This document shows positions 43,948 through 52,244 of a stretch of DNA of 64,000 bases, piece after piece (the first letter of the stretch is position 1; every line of letters begins with the position of its first letter). The notes below the pieces were generated by a model. It was not told the origin of the DNA, made no database searches, and saw nothing but the letters and a program-made list of their open reading frames with translations. The translations under genes were made by a program, and so were the position numbers. This DNA is from RPQJ01 sp963762315 (GTDB lineage: Bacteria; Pseudomonadota; Gammaproteobacteria; Steroidobacterales; Steroidobacteraceae): NCBI GenBank assembly GCA_963762315.1, contig CAVXKO010000004.1:310001-374000 (forward strand), in the 5' to 3' direction.

Positions 43948-45999
43948 TCAGACCTCGACCCGTTCGACCGCGAAGGGTGTGCCCTCCACCGGCGCCTCGC
44001 CAAATTCTCTCGCGGCAAGGTGGCCGGAGAAGACGGCCTGCGCGATCAGTCCGGGTGCTTCGGCATCGCCGATCACTCGCAGCGACCTCAGTCGGCCATC
44101 GGCCAGCGCGGGCTGGAGTTCCCGATACAAATCGTCGCTCGACACACGGTCCGTGACGAGCAGGACAGCATCTGCGGGAAGCTCGCGAACGGCGCCAGTG
44201 ACTTCGTCGGAGACGGTGGCCGAACTGCGCGCAATGCTCGACAGCGTGTGCCTGGTCAGCAGTGTCACGCCCAGGGATCGGAGCCGTGCCTCGATGCGCT
44301 CCTGTTCCAGCGAATACTGTGTCCAGTGGGACACCAGCGGCGCCGGCGTCACCAGCGTGACGGCGCAGCCCCGCCTGGCGCACAACTCGGCCAGCAGTCC
44401 TCCCATCACGTAGTGGTCGTCGTCGTAGAGGACGACGTGGCCTTCCGGGAACCGGCCCGCGAAGATGTCGTCGGGGGTCAGTACGTGCGCCTGCGCGTGG
44501 CCTGCAATGGGATGGCCCAGCGAACGGCCCATGCCGTCCCGACGGTAGGTCGATCCGGTGGCGAGGATCACGTTCGCCGTGCCGGTCTCGAGGACCTCGG
44601 TTGCCGTCATCCGGCTGTCGCGATACACGTCCACGTTCGCCATGTGCTGCAACTGCGTGATGCGCCAGTCGGCCACTCGACGCCATTCGTTCAGGCCGGG
44701 GAGCGACGCTTCCTGGAGCACGCGGCCTCCGAGTTCGCGCCGGGCCTCGGCGAGCGTGACGCGCAAGCCGCGCTGTCCGAGCGCCCGTGCTGCTTCGAGT
44801 CCCGCGGGGCCGGCGCCGACCACGAGCACGTCGTCCTCGAGCTGCCGCGGGGCGATGAATTCCGGATGCCAGCCGCGCCGCCACTCCTCGCCCATCGTCG
44901 GGTTCTGCGTGCAGCGGATCGGGACGCTGCGCATGTCGGCCGAGACGCAGACGTTGCAGCCTATGCACTCGCGGATGTCCTCGAAGCGTCCCTCGCGGAC
45001 CTTGGCGGGCAGGAATGGATCGGCGATGGACGGTCGCGCGGCGCCGACCAGGTCCAGCACGCCGCGGCGCACGGCCGAGAGCATCGAGTCGGGTGACGTA
45101 TAGCGCCCGACCCCCACGACCGGTTTCGTAGTGAGCTTCTTGACGAAGCTCGTGTACGGCTCCTGCGCGCCTTCCTTGCCGAAGCGGGACGACACCGAGT
45201 CGTTGCTCCAGCCGCTCAGGTTGACGTCCCAGAGATCGGGCAGTTCGGCCAGCATGGCTATGACGTCGTAGCCTTCGCCCTGGTGCGTGATCCCGTCCTC
45301 GCCCAGCAGCTCGTCGACGGCGAGACGCACGGCGACTGCGCACTTGTCGCCGACGGCCTCTCTCGTGTCCTCGATCAGTTCGCGGAGCAAGCGAGACCGA
45401 TTCTCGAGCGAGCCGCCGTATTCATCCGTGCGATCGTTGTACCGCCGCATGAGGAACTGCATTGCCACCGTCATGCCGTGTCCCGCATAACAGTAGACGA
45501 TGTCGAATCCCGCGCGCCTGGCGCGCAGTGCCGCCTGCCGATGCCACAGCCGCACGTTGCGGATGTCCTGCTTGTCCATGCGCCGCGACTGCACGGGTTC
45601 CCAGCCCGTGCCGCCGATGGCGCCCATGGAGCGCGGCCCGAGCGGAGCGGCACGCGAATAGAGATTCGTCGCATTGATGCCGTTGTGGGCCAACTGGATG
45701 CCTGCCAGGGAGCCGTGCCTGTGCACGGAATCGGTCATCAGCACCAGCGCGGGGATGTCGTCGTCGCTCCACAGGCGTCCTTCGACGTAGGGCGCGAGGT
45801 CGCTCGTGTGATGGATCTCTACTTCTTCCGTGCACACGACGCCCCAGCCGCCCTCGGCCTTCATCCCGCGCATCGCGGCGTGACCGCGCGGCATCCGGTG
45901 GCCGAGCGCGTTGCAGTGAGGGACCTGGTAGAAGCGGTTCGGTGCCGTGACCGGGCCGATGCGGACCGGTTCAAACAGGACGTCGAAAGAAGGCGGCAA
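43948..45999 (-). CDS. Trimethylamine-dehydrogenase-like iron-sulfur flavoprotein
   Basis: Soluble oxidoreductase of 683 residues with the TMADH/2,4-dienoyl-CoA reductase architecture: an N-terminal old-yellow-enzyme FMN barrel (FEPVRIGPVTAPNRFYQVPH), a 4Fe-4S site (CIGCNVC followed by RCTQN) near residue 340, and a C-terminal FAD/NAD-binding part (VLVVGAGPAGLEAARALG). The Cys after QVPH corresponds to the one forming 6-S-cysteinyl-FMN in TMADH. The TMADH substrate-bowl Tyr60 and Trp355 positions read Glu and Asp here, so trimethylamine is an unlikely substrate. The TTG start has GGAG 8 bases upstream. Natural substrate unknown; demethylation or dehydrogenation of another amine is possible. 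Confidence 0.85.
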   Translation of the reverse strand: MPPSFDVLFEPVRIGPVTAPNRFYQVPHCNALGHRMPRGHAAMRGMKAEGGWGVVCTEEVEIHHTSDLAPYVEGRLWSDDDIPALVLMTDSVHRHGSLAGIQLAHNGINATNLYSRAAPLGPRSMGAIGGTGWEPVQSRRMDKQDIRNVRLWHRQAALRARRAGFDIVYCYAGHGMTVAMQFLMRRYNDRTDEYGGSLENRSRLLRELIEDTREAVGDKCAVAVRLAVDELLGEDGITHQGEGYDVIAMLAELPDLWDVNLSGWSNDSVSSRFGKEGAQEPYTSFVKKLTTKPVVGVGRYTSPDSMLSAVRRGVLDLVGAARPSIADPFLPAKVREGRFEDIRECIGCNVCVSADMRSVPIRCTQNPTMGEEWRRGWHPEFIAPRQLEDDVLVVGAGPAGLEAARALGQRGLRVTLAEARRELGGRVLQEASLPGLNEWRRVADWRITQLQHMANVDVYRDSRMTATEVLETGTANVILATGSTYRRDGMGRSLGHPIAGHAQAHVLTPDDIFAGRFPEGHVVLYDDDHYVMGGLLAELCARRGCAVTLVTPAPLVSHWTQYSLEQERIEARLRSLGVTLLTRHTLSSIARSSATVSDEVTGAVRELPADAVLLVTDRVSSDDLYRELQPALADGRLRSLRVIGDAEAPGLIAQAVFSGHLAAREFGEAPVEGTPFAVERVEV

Positions 46000-46184
46000 G
46001 AGTGTTCTCCAAGGGCAGCCCGCGGCAAGACGTCGACGCTCGTGGCTGGCTCGATGGGCAAGGGGTCGTTGCGACCAACCTTAACGCGGCGTCACAGGTT
46101 CTCAATGTGTATCAACCGCATTCGCGCCGATGGGGTCGGGCGGCATTCGGACGCGGGAGTCGTTCTGACGGTCGCGGCCGGTGA

Positions 46185-47402
46185 TCACCGGAGCTGGCGT
46201 TGCTCGATGCGCGCGTTGTCGCCGACGCGGTCACTCGGATGCATGACGACTGTCTGGCCTGCGGTGAGGCCGTGCAGCACCTCCGCCTCGAGGCCGTTCA
46301 CGTGACCGATCGTCACGGGCGTAAGCCTTGCCCGTCCCCTGTGATTGACGAAAACCGCCCAGTCCGGCCCCTGCCGAAAGAGCGATGACAGCGGTACCTT
46401 CAGCACGTCCCGTGATTCCCACAGGACGATGCGGGGCTCGACGCGGTACCCGTGACCGAGGTTGCGCCACAGCTCGACCGGATCGGTGACGTCGATGATC
46501 ACATTGACGCGCTGCTCCTCGACGCCGAGCGCCGAGACCTTGGTGAATCCAAAGGGCTCTACGCGGCGCACCACGCCTTCGAGGGAGCGGTCGCCACCCC
46601 AGCCGTCAATCAGGGCTCGATACCCGGCCCGCACCTTCACGGCATCCGTCGACAACAGGTCCGTCACGATCTCCAGTCGGCGTGGATCGCCGATTTCGAC
46701 GAGCGGCGTGCCAGAGCCGACGACACCCTCGCTTTCCGTGAGCACGCGCAGGACGCTGCCGCTGACCGGAGATCGCACGACGATGCACGCGCAATCGTTA
46801 CCGTCGGCGCGCGTCGAGCCCGGCGGGAGCAGCCGGGCCTGCGCCTGCTCGAGTTCCGACTCGCGCACGCGCAGCCCCGCCACGGCTTCATCGACCGCGG
46901 CTGCAGACGTGCGCGCCCGGCGTCGGGCGGCGTCGAGATCGTTCTGGGAAATCGTGTTGCGCGCCGCGAGTCCTTCATAGCGTTTCAGCTCCGATTCGGC
47001 GAAGTCGCGCTCCGCTTCCGTTCGCCGCAGTTCGGCCCTGGCGTGCGCCCGGGCTGCCTCGCTGGCCCGCAACGCGGCGCGTGCTTCCGCTTCGCTGCGC
47101 CGGTCGAGAAAGGACGGGTCGGTCGGCTCGATGCGCGCGACGATCGTTTCGCCCGCGGTCACCTTGTCGCCGGCCTCCAGTTCGACGCGGCGCATCCGGC
47201 CGGGCAGCGGAGCGGACACCACGAACATGTCGCGGACCCGGGTTTCGCCGTCGTCGCTCACGCTGACCTGGAGCGGGCCCCGCTGCACCGGCGCCAAGTC
47301 GACGGCCACCGGCTGAGGACGGAACAGCCACATGAGCACGGCCGCCAGCACCGCGAACGGCGGTATCCAGAACAGGAGCCTGCGCCAGCTTGCATTTGTC
47401 AT
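46185..47402 (-). CDS. MacA/HlyD-type periplasmic adaptor
   Basis: Membrane-fusion protein of 405 residues. An N-terminal transmembrane anchor (LLFWIPPFAVLAAVLMWLF) precedes the lipoyl half (VSAPLPGRMRRVELEAGDKV), an Ala/Arg/Glu-rich coiled coil (EAEARAALRASEAARAHARA), the second lipoyl half (VRSPVSGSVLRVLTESEGVV) and a beta barrel. It would couple the adjacent FtsX-type permease and ATPase to an outer-membrane channel, which is not encoded nearby. It starts 4 bases after the permease stop. The stop codon lies within the palindrome CCGGTGATCACCGG (46179-46192). Confidence 0.88.
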   Translation of the reverse strand: MTNASWRRLLFWIPPFAVLAAVLMWLFRPQPVAVDLAPVQRGPLQVSVSDDGETRVRDMFVVSAPLPGRMRRVELEAGDKVTAGETIVARIEPTDPSFLDRRSEAEARAALRASEAARAHARAELRRTEAERDFAESELKRYEGLAARNTISQNDLDAARRRARTSAAAVDEAVAGLRVRESELEQAQARLLPPGSTRADGNDCACIVVRSPVSGSVLRVLTESEGVVGSGTPLVEIGDPRRLEIVTDLLSTDAVKVRAGYRALIDGWGGDRSLEGVVRRVEPFGFTKVSALGVEEQRVNVIIDVTDPVELWRNLGHGYRVEPRIVLWESRDVLKVPLSSLFRQGPDWAVFVNHRGRARLTPVTIGHVNGLEAEVLHGLTAGQTVVMHPSDRVGDNARIEQRQLR

Positions 47403-47406
47403 GGCT

Positions 47407-49773
47407 TCATTCCCGGGTCTTGAGCACGGCGATCAGGTCGAGGCGATCGAGCCTGCGGCGTACCAGCAGCACCGATGCGAGCGTTGCAAGGAATCCGCCG
47501 AGGAGCGCCCACCCGTACGTCGAGGGCTCGATGACGAAGGGCACTCGGTAGAGTTCCGTCTCGAAGGCGCGGACCAGCCAGCGTGCCAGCGCGTACCCGC
47601 ACGCCGCGCCGAGGGGCAGCGCCACGAACGTCAGCAGCCCGATCTCGCCGACGAGGATGTAGGAGATCTCCCGGCGCGAGAAGCCGAGCACTCGCAGCGT
47701 CGCCAGTTCGCGACCGCGTTCGGAGAGGGCAATGCGGGCCGCGTTGTACGTCACGCCGAAGGCGAGGGTGGCCGAGAAGACGATGAAGAAACCGACGTAG
47801 ATCAGGATCGTCTTCGCCATCGTTTCGTTGAAGGTCACGACGGCTGCGCTGCGCAGGGTGACCGCACTGACCTGCGGAATCCGTTTCAGCGCGAGAAAGA
47901 GGTCGCCTTGCCGGTGTGGGTCGACGCTCAAGTGGACCGCGGTCACGCTGGGCGGTTCGTGCAGCAGGCGGTTCAGCGCCCCGATCTCCATGTAGGCCGG
48001 ACTGCCGATGTACGTCTCGAACGTGGCCGCCACGGGCACCTCGAGCACGGGCCGCCGGCCCTCCAGGACTTCGATTGTGATGAGGTCCCCGGGGCCGACT
48101 TGCAGCAACTTCGCGAGCATCGTGGAAATGACGAGGCCTTCGGGCGGCAGGTCGATCGCACGTCCCCGCGCGTCATAGACCTTGTGCAGGGACTGGTGCG
48201 CCGGCACGCCCTGGACGGCTTCGCGCTGCTCGCGCGGACCGGCATGCAGCTTCGCGGCGACGGTCCTCATCGGTTCCGTCTCCGTGACTCCGGGCAGCCG
48301 GGCGAGGCCGCGAACGGCATCGGCCGATCGGGTGTCCACCAATCCGACGGTCACGTCCTGGGATTGTGCCTGCAGGAAGTACACGTCCACGATGCGATGG
48401 ATCGCGTCGAGCCACTGCATCGAAACGATCAGCACCGCGACGGACATGGCGATGCCGACGCTCGTGGCGAACGAGCGCAGCGGCCAGCGGGTCGCTTGCC
48501 TCAGCACGATGCGCGTCGGCTGGTCCAGCCAGCGAGAGCCTGCGGCACGCGCCAGGCGGCCGCGCCGGAACAGGGTAGGAGCCGGTGGCTGCATCGCTTC
48601 GGCCGGAGGAAGGGCTGCCGCGTGCCGAACTGCTCCGAGCGCGCCGAGGAGCGCCGCCCCGAGGCTTGCGCCGGCCGACATCAGGAAAGGTGCGGGCCCG
48701 GGCCGATAGACGAGGAATGGAAAACGGTAGAACTCGGCATACATCGTCGTGTTGTAGAGGCCGAGCCAGTAGCCCGCGAACCAGCCGAGCAGGATGCCGA
48801 CGGTGCCGATGCCGAGCACCAGCTTCACGTAATGCCAGGCGATGGCGCCGTTCCCGTAACCGAATGCCTTGAGCAGGCCTATTTCCGGTCGCTCGATCGC
48901 GATCAGCCGCCCAAGGACCATGTGCGTCAGGAAAGCCGCCACCGCGAGGAAGATGGTCGGCAGGAAGCGTGCCATCGTTTCGAGCTGCGCGATCTCGTTC
49001 GTCAGGAACCAGTTCGACATCTGATCGGCGCGAGCATACGCGCCGACATTGCCGTAGCGCGCCAGCAGCCTGTCCATCCGGTCGACCACTTGTTCCGGGT
49101 CCGTCCCGCGCAGGAGACTCACCGAAACGTCGTTGAACGCTCCATCGAGGTCGAAAGCGGCCTGCAACGCTTCGCGTCCCAGCCAGATCACGCCAAAGCG
49201 AAGGTCGTCCGGCATCAGCGCTCCGGGGCCGATCGTGTAGACGTACTCCGGGGACAACGCCACGCCGACCACCTGGAGTTCGCGCCAGCGACCGTTGATG
49301 ATCGCGCGGAGCCGGTCGCCCGGCCCCAGCGAATGCGCAAGAGCGAACGGCTCGGACAGCACCGCTTCGTCGGGAGCGCCGAGCCGCGGCAACCTGCCCT
49401 GCCGCAGCGCGAGGCGGTTGAGCCGGGGCGGGTCGCCTTCCGGTATCGAAACGAGCTGGCCGATGACCGGCTCGTCGAATCCTGCGACGTCGAGCACGGC
49501 ACTGTGCACTACGCGAGTCTCGACCGACTGCACGCCTTCGATTGCCGCGATGCGCTCGGCGAGGTGCTCGGGTGCTCGCTTTACCTGCGCAAACACGTCC
49601 GCGAACCGATATCGCTCATAGTAGGCTGCCGACGTATCGCGCAGCGCCTCGAGCGCGGTCAGCGACATGACCAGCAGCGCGACGCCCGAGCCGATCACCA
49701 GGCCGATCGCGAGCACCTGTCCGCGCAGTCGCCAAAGATCGCGCAGCAGCTTGCGGTCGAGCGGGTGCATCAT
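47407..49773 (-). CDS. ABC transporter permease, double FtsX/MacB type
   Basis: Inner-membrane protein of 788 residues with two FtsX modules. After the first transmembrane helix (LAIGLVIGSGVALLVMSLTA) comes a MacB-type periplasmic domain, then a three-helix bundle around FLPTIFLAVAAFLTHMVLGR and GIGTVGILLGWFAGYWLGLY. The second half repeats the plan with SFATSVGIAMSVAVLIVSMQ, another periplasmic domain and a final bundle (FFIVFSATLAFGVTYNAARI, VGEIGLLTFVALPLGAACGY). This is the layout of lipoprotein- or drug-export transporters acting by mechanotransmission. The start MMHPLDRK was chosen at the first helix; the open frame extends further upstream over the ATPase gene. Confidence 0.88.
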   Translation of the reverse strand: MMHPLDRKLLRDLWRLRGQVLAIGLVIGSGVALLVMSLTALEALRDTSAAYYERYRFADVFAQVKRAPEHLAERIAAIEGVQSVETRVVHSAVLDVAGFDEPVIGQLVSIPEGDPPRLNRLALRQGRLPRLGAPDEAVLSEPFALAHSLGPGDRLRAIINGRWRELQVVGVALSPEYVYTIGPGALMPDDLRFGVIWLGREALQAAFDLDGAFNDVSVSLLRGTDPEQVVDRMDRLLARYGNVGAYARADQMSNWFLTNEIAQLETMARFLPTIFLAVAAFLTHMVLGRLIAIERPEIGLLKAFGYGNGAIAWHYVKLVLGIGTVGILLGWFAGYWLGLYNTTMYAEFYRFPFLVYRPGPAPFLMSAGASLGAALLGALGAVRHAAALPPAEAMQPPAPTLFRRGRLARAAGSRWLDQPTRIVLRQATRWPLRSFATSVGIAMSVAVLIVSMQWLDAIHRIVDVYFLQAQSQDVTVGLVDTRSADAVRGLARLPGVTETEPMRTVAAKLHAGPREQREAVQGVPAHQSLHKVYDARGRAIDLPPEGLVISTMLAKLLQVGPGDLITIEVLEGRRPVLEVPVAATFETYIGSPAYMEIGALNRLLHEPPSVTAVHLSVDPHRQGDLFLALKRIPQVSAVTLRSAAVVTFNETMAKTILIYVGFFIVFSATLAFGVTYNAARIALSERGRELATLRVLGFSRREISYILVGEIGLLTFVALPLGAACGYALARWLVRAFETELYRVPFVIEPSTYGWALLGGFLATLASVLLVRRRLDRLDLIAVLKTRE

Positions 49774-49780
49774 CGTGCCT

Positions 49781-50503
49781 TCACCAGGTGAGCTCGCGCG
49801 CAGCGCGGCGCTGCGCGTTGCGCCGCTCCTGCTGGATGCGGCCGTCGCCGAGCACGAGGACGCGGTCGGCCATGTCCGCGATGATCGCGTTGTGGGTGAT
49901 AAGCACCGTGGTCGTGCCCAGCTCGCGATGGATGCCCTCGATGGCTTCGAGGACGAGGATGCCTGTCTGGCTGTCGAGCGCACCCGTCGGCTCGTCGCAC
50001 AGCAGCACGTCGGGCCGCTTGGCGATGGCCCGAGCGATGGCGACGCGCTGCTGCTCGCCGCCCGACAGCTGCGCGGGAAAATGATGCAGCCGCTCGCGGA
50101 GGCCGACCAGGCCGAGTGCGTCGGCGGGATCCATTGGTTTCGCCGCGATCTCGGTGACCAGCGCGACGTTTTCCACGGCGGTGAGGCTGGGGATGAGGTT
50201 GTAGAACTGGAAGACGAACCCGACGTGCTCGCGCCGGTAGCGAGTGAGCGCCCGATCGTCCTGCTGCGTGAGGTCGTGGTCCTCGAACCACGCAGAACCG
50301 CTGCTTGCGGAATCGAGCCCGCCGAGGATGTTGAGGAGCGTGGACTTGCCGCTGCCGGACGGGCCGAGCAGGACGATCAACTCTCCCGGCCAGAGTTCGA
50401 GGTCCACGCCGCGCAGCGCGTGCACCTCGACATCCCCCGTCCGGTAGACCTTGGCGAGGTCTCGCGCGCGGAGCACCGGCCGGTTCGTGACGGTGGGCAC
50501 CAT
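49781..50503 (-). CDS. ABC transporter ATPase, LolD/MacB type
   Basis: ATP-binding subunit of 240 residues. It has Walker A LLGPSGSGKSTLL, Q-loop FVFQFYNLIPSLT, signature LSGGEQQRVAIARAI, Walker B DVLLCDEPTGALD and switch His in VLITHNAIIADMA. Sequence and order match LolD/MacB-type exporters. The permease gene follows 7 bases downstream and the adaptor after that. The start at 50503 (MVPTVTNRPVLRARDL) fits family length; a TTG at 50572 would add 23 residues without similarity. Confidence 0.9.
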   Translation of the reverse strand: MVPTVTNRPVLRARDLAKVYRTGDVEVHALRGVDLELWPGELIVLLGPSGSGKSTLLNILGGLDSASSGSAWFEDHDLTQQDDRALTRYRREHVGFVFQFYNLIPSLTAVENVALVTEIAAKPMDPADALGLVGLRERLHHFPAQLSGGEQQRVAIARAIAKRPDVLLCDEPTGALDSQTGILVLEAIEGIHRELGTTTVLITHNAIIADMADRVLVLGDGRIQQERRNAQRRAARELTW

Positions 50504-50642
50504 CGAGGTGAAATCCTCATCGGCTGACCGATAGCTGTCCTGGATCTTGGGATCATGCGATGGGTTCAGCAATACGAGCAGACACGGACGGCGCGACCAC
50601 GCGACCGACGGCGAAACGGCACGACTCGCGCCCGTGGCCTCG

Positions 50643-52112
50643 CTAGGCTCGGGCTGGGACGGCGTCCTGAATGAGCTTTCTCAGGAAAGGGATCATCAGG
50701 ACGAGCACCACACCCACCGCCGTGCTGCTCCAGCCCAGCGTCGAGAACAGGCTCGAATACTCGGGATTCGACAGGATGGCCGTCGTGCCGCTGGGCTCCG
50801 GAATCATCCCGGAGAAGTCGCCGGCAAAGAGCGACGCGAGGCCAGTGACCATCATCCAGCTGCCCATCATGACGCCCTGGTACTGTCGCGGCGCCAGCTT
50901 GCCGATCATCGCGTAGCCGATCGGCGAGATCAGCAGTTCGCCGATCGACTGCAGCACGTAGCTCAGGAACAGCCAGAAAAACGCCGACCTGCCGGCGTCG
51001 TCGGCGAGCGAGATGCCGACGGGGAGCGCGAGGAACCCGAGCCCCATCAGGATCAGCGACACCGCGAACTGCTGCGGGATGTCCACGGGCCAGCCCTTCC
51101 TGCGCCAGCGGGCGAAGATGAAGGCCAGGATCGGTCCGCCCACGACGATGACCACCGTGTTGATGTTCTGCACCCACTGCGGTGCGATGGTGATGCCCCA
51201 TACCTCGAGCTTCACGTTGTTTACGGCGAACAACTGCAGTCCGTTCGGCGCCATCTGGTACAGCGACCAGAACACCAGCGAGCCCAGGCCCAGGATCAGG
51301 TAGGCCCACATGTTGTTCTTTTCGCGGCGGTCCGGATGCTTCGCCGTCAGGTACAGCAGCACGGCGAACACGACGGCAGCGGCCGTCTTGAGGATCATGC
51401 CGGTCGGTCCGGTGTACTGCAGCATGATCCAGACGACGAGCGGCACGCCGAGCAGGATGGCGATGCCGATCGCGAAGCGCCTTCGGTATTCAGCCGCGCC
51501 CGCCTTCAGCAGCGGGGTATTGAGGTCGGCCAGCACTCGCCAGTTGAGCGCGGCGAGCACGATGGCCAGGAAGTTCCCGACCATCGCGAAGTGGAACAGG
51601 CTGCGGTAGTCCTCCGTCAGCTGGAAGTGGCCCGCGACCGCGAAGCCGATGAAAAAGCCGATGTTCATGCCGGCGTAGTTCCACAGGAACGCGGCCTCGC
51701 GGCGCATGTCGTCCGGTGCAAACCGCTGCGTCAGCATCATGTTCAGGCAGGTGACGTTGAGGCCGCTGCCCGTGAGGAACAGCGCGAGGCCGCCGTACAT
51801 CGCCGCCTTCGTGCCGAGCGCGACCCATGCGCAACCGAGCACCTGCAGCACCATGCCGCCGACGAACAGGTTGCGATTGCTGAGGAACCGGCCGCCGAGG
51901 TATCCGCCGAACAGGTGCAAGCCGTAATTGAAGGCGCCGAAGACGCCCATGATCGCGGACGCAGCCTTGGCGGAGAAGCCGAGGTGGCGTGTGGCGTACA
52001 GGACCAGGGTCGAGTAGAAGACCGCAAAGCCGAGCGTCGCGAAGATCTGGATGAAGAACAGCGCGGCGCTGCCCTTGGGGATGCTGGACAGTCGGTCTCG
52101 CAGGGCGGTCAC
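50643..52112 (-). CDS. POT-like major facilitator transporter
   Basis: Inner-membrane transporter of 489 residues with about 12-14 hydrophobic segments. The sequence resembles the proton-dependent oligopeptide transporter family: YATRHLGFSAKAASAIMGVF, HLFGGYLGGRFLSNRNLFVG, LWNYAGMNIGFFIGFAVAGH, and the C-terminal SIGELLISPIGYAMIGKLAP and YQGVMMGSWMMVTGLASL. The ExxERFxYY motif of proton-peptide symporters in the first helix is not visible (it reads QIFATLGFAVFYS), so the coupling may differ. A perfect AAGGAGG six bases upstream of the GTG at 52112 defines the start. Substrate likely di- or tripeptides, not certain. Confidence 0.84.
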   Translation of the reverse strand: MTALRDRLSSIPKGSAALFFIQIFATLGFAVFYSTLVLYATRHLGFSAKAASAIMGVFGAFNYGLHLFGGYLGGRFLSNRNLFVGGMVLQVLGCAWVALGTKAAMYGGLALFLTGSGLNVTCLNMMLTQRFAPDDMRREAAFLWNYAGMNIGFFIGFAVAGHFQLTEDYRSLFHFAMVGNFLAIVLAALNWRVLADLNTPLLKAGAAEYRRRFAIGIAILLGVPLVVWIMLQYTGPTGMILKTAAAVVFAVLLYLTAKHPDRREKNNMWAYLILGLGSLVFWSLYQMAPNGLQLFAVNNVKLEVWGITIAPQWVQNINTVVIVVGGPILAFIFARWRRKGWPVDIPQQFAVSLILMGLGFLALPVGISLADDAGRSAFFWLFLSYVLQSIGELLISPIGYAMIGKLAPRQYQGVMMGSWMMVTGLASLFAGDFSGMIPEPSGTTAILSNPEYSSLFSTLGWSSTAVGVVLVLMIPFLRKLIQDAVPARA

Positions 52113-52244
52113 TCGGTCCTCCTTCGGTTCTGCGCCGGGCGCGGCTCGCGGATCATAGCTGAGCTGCCGGGCGGAGGCCGGATACACGCTCGCATTGGCT
52201 CAGGGTAGAGTAGCCGTGGGTCGAAGCAGGGAGGGGACTGGACC

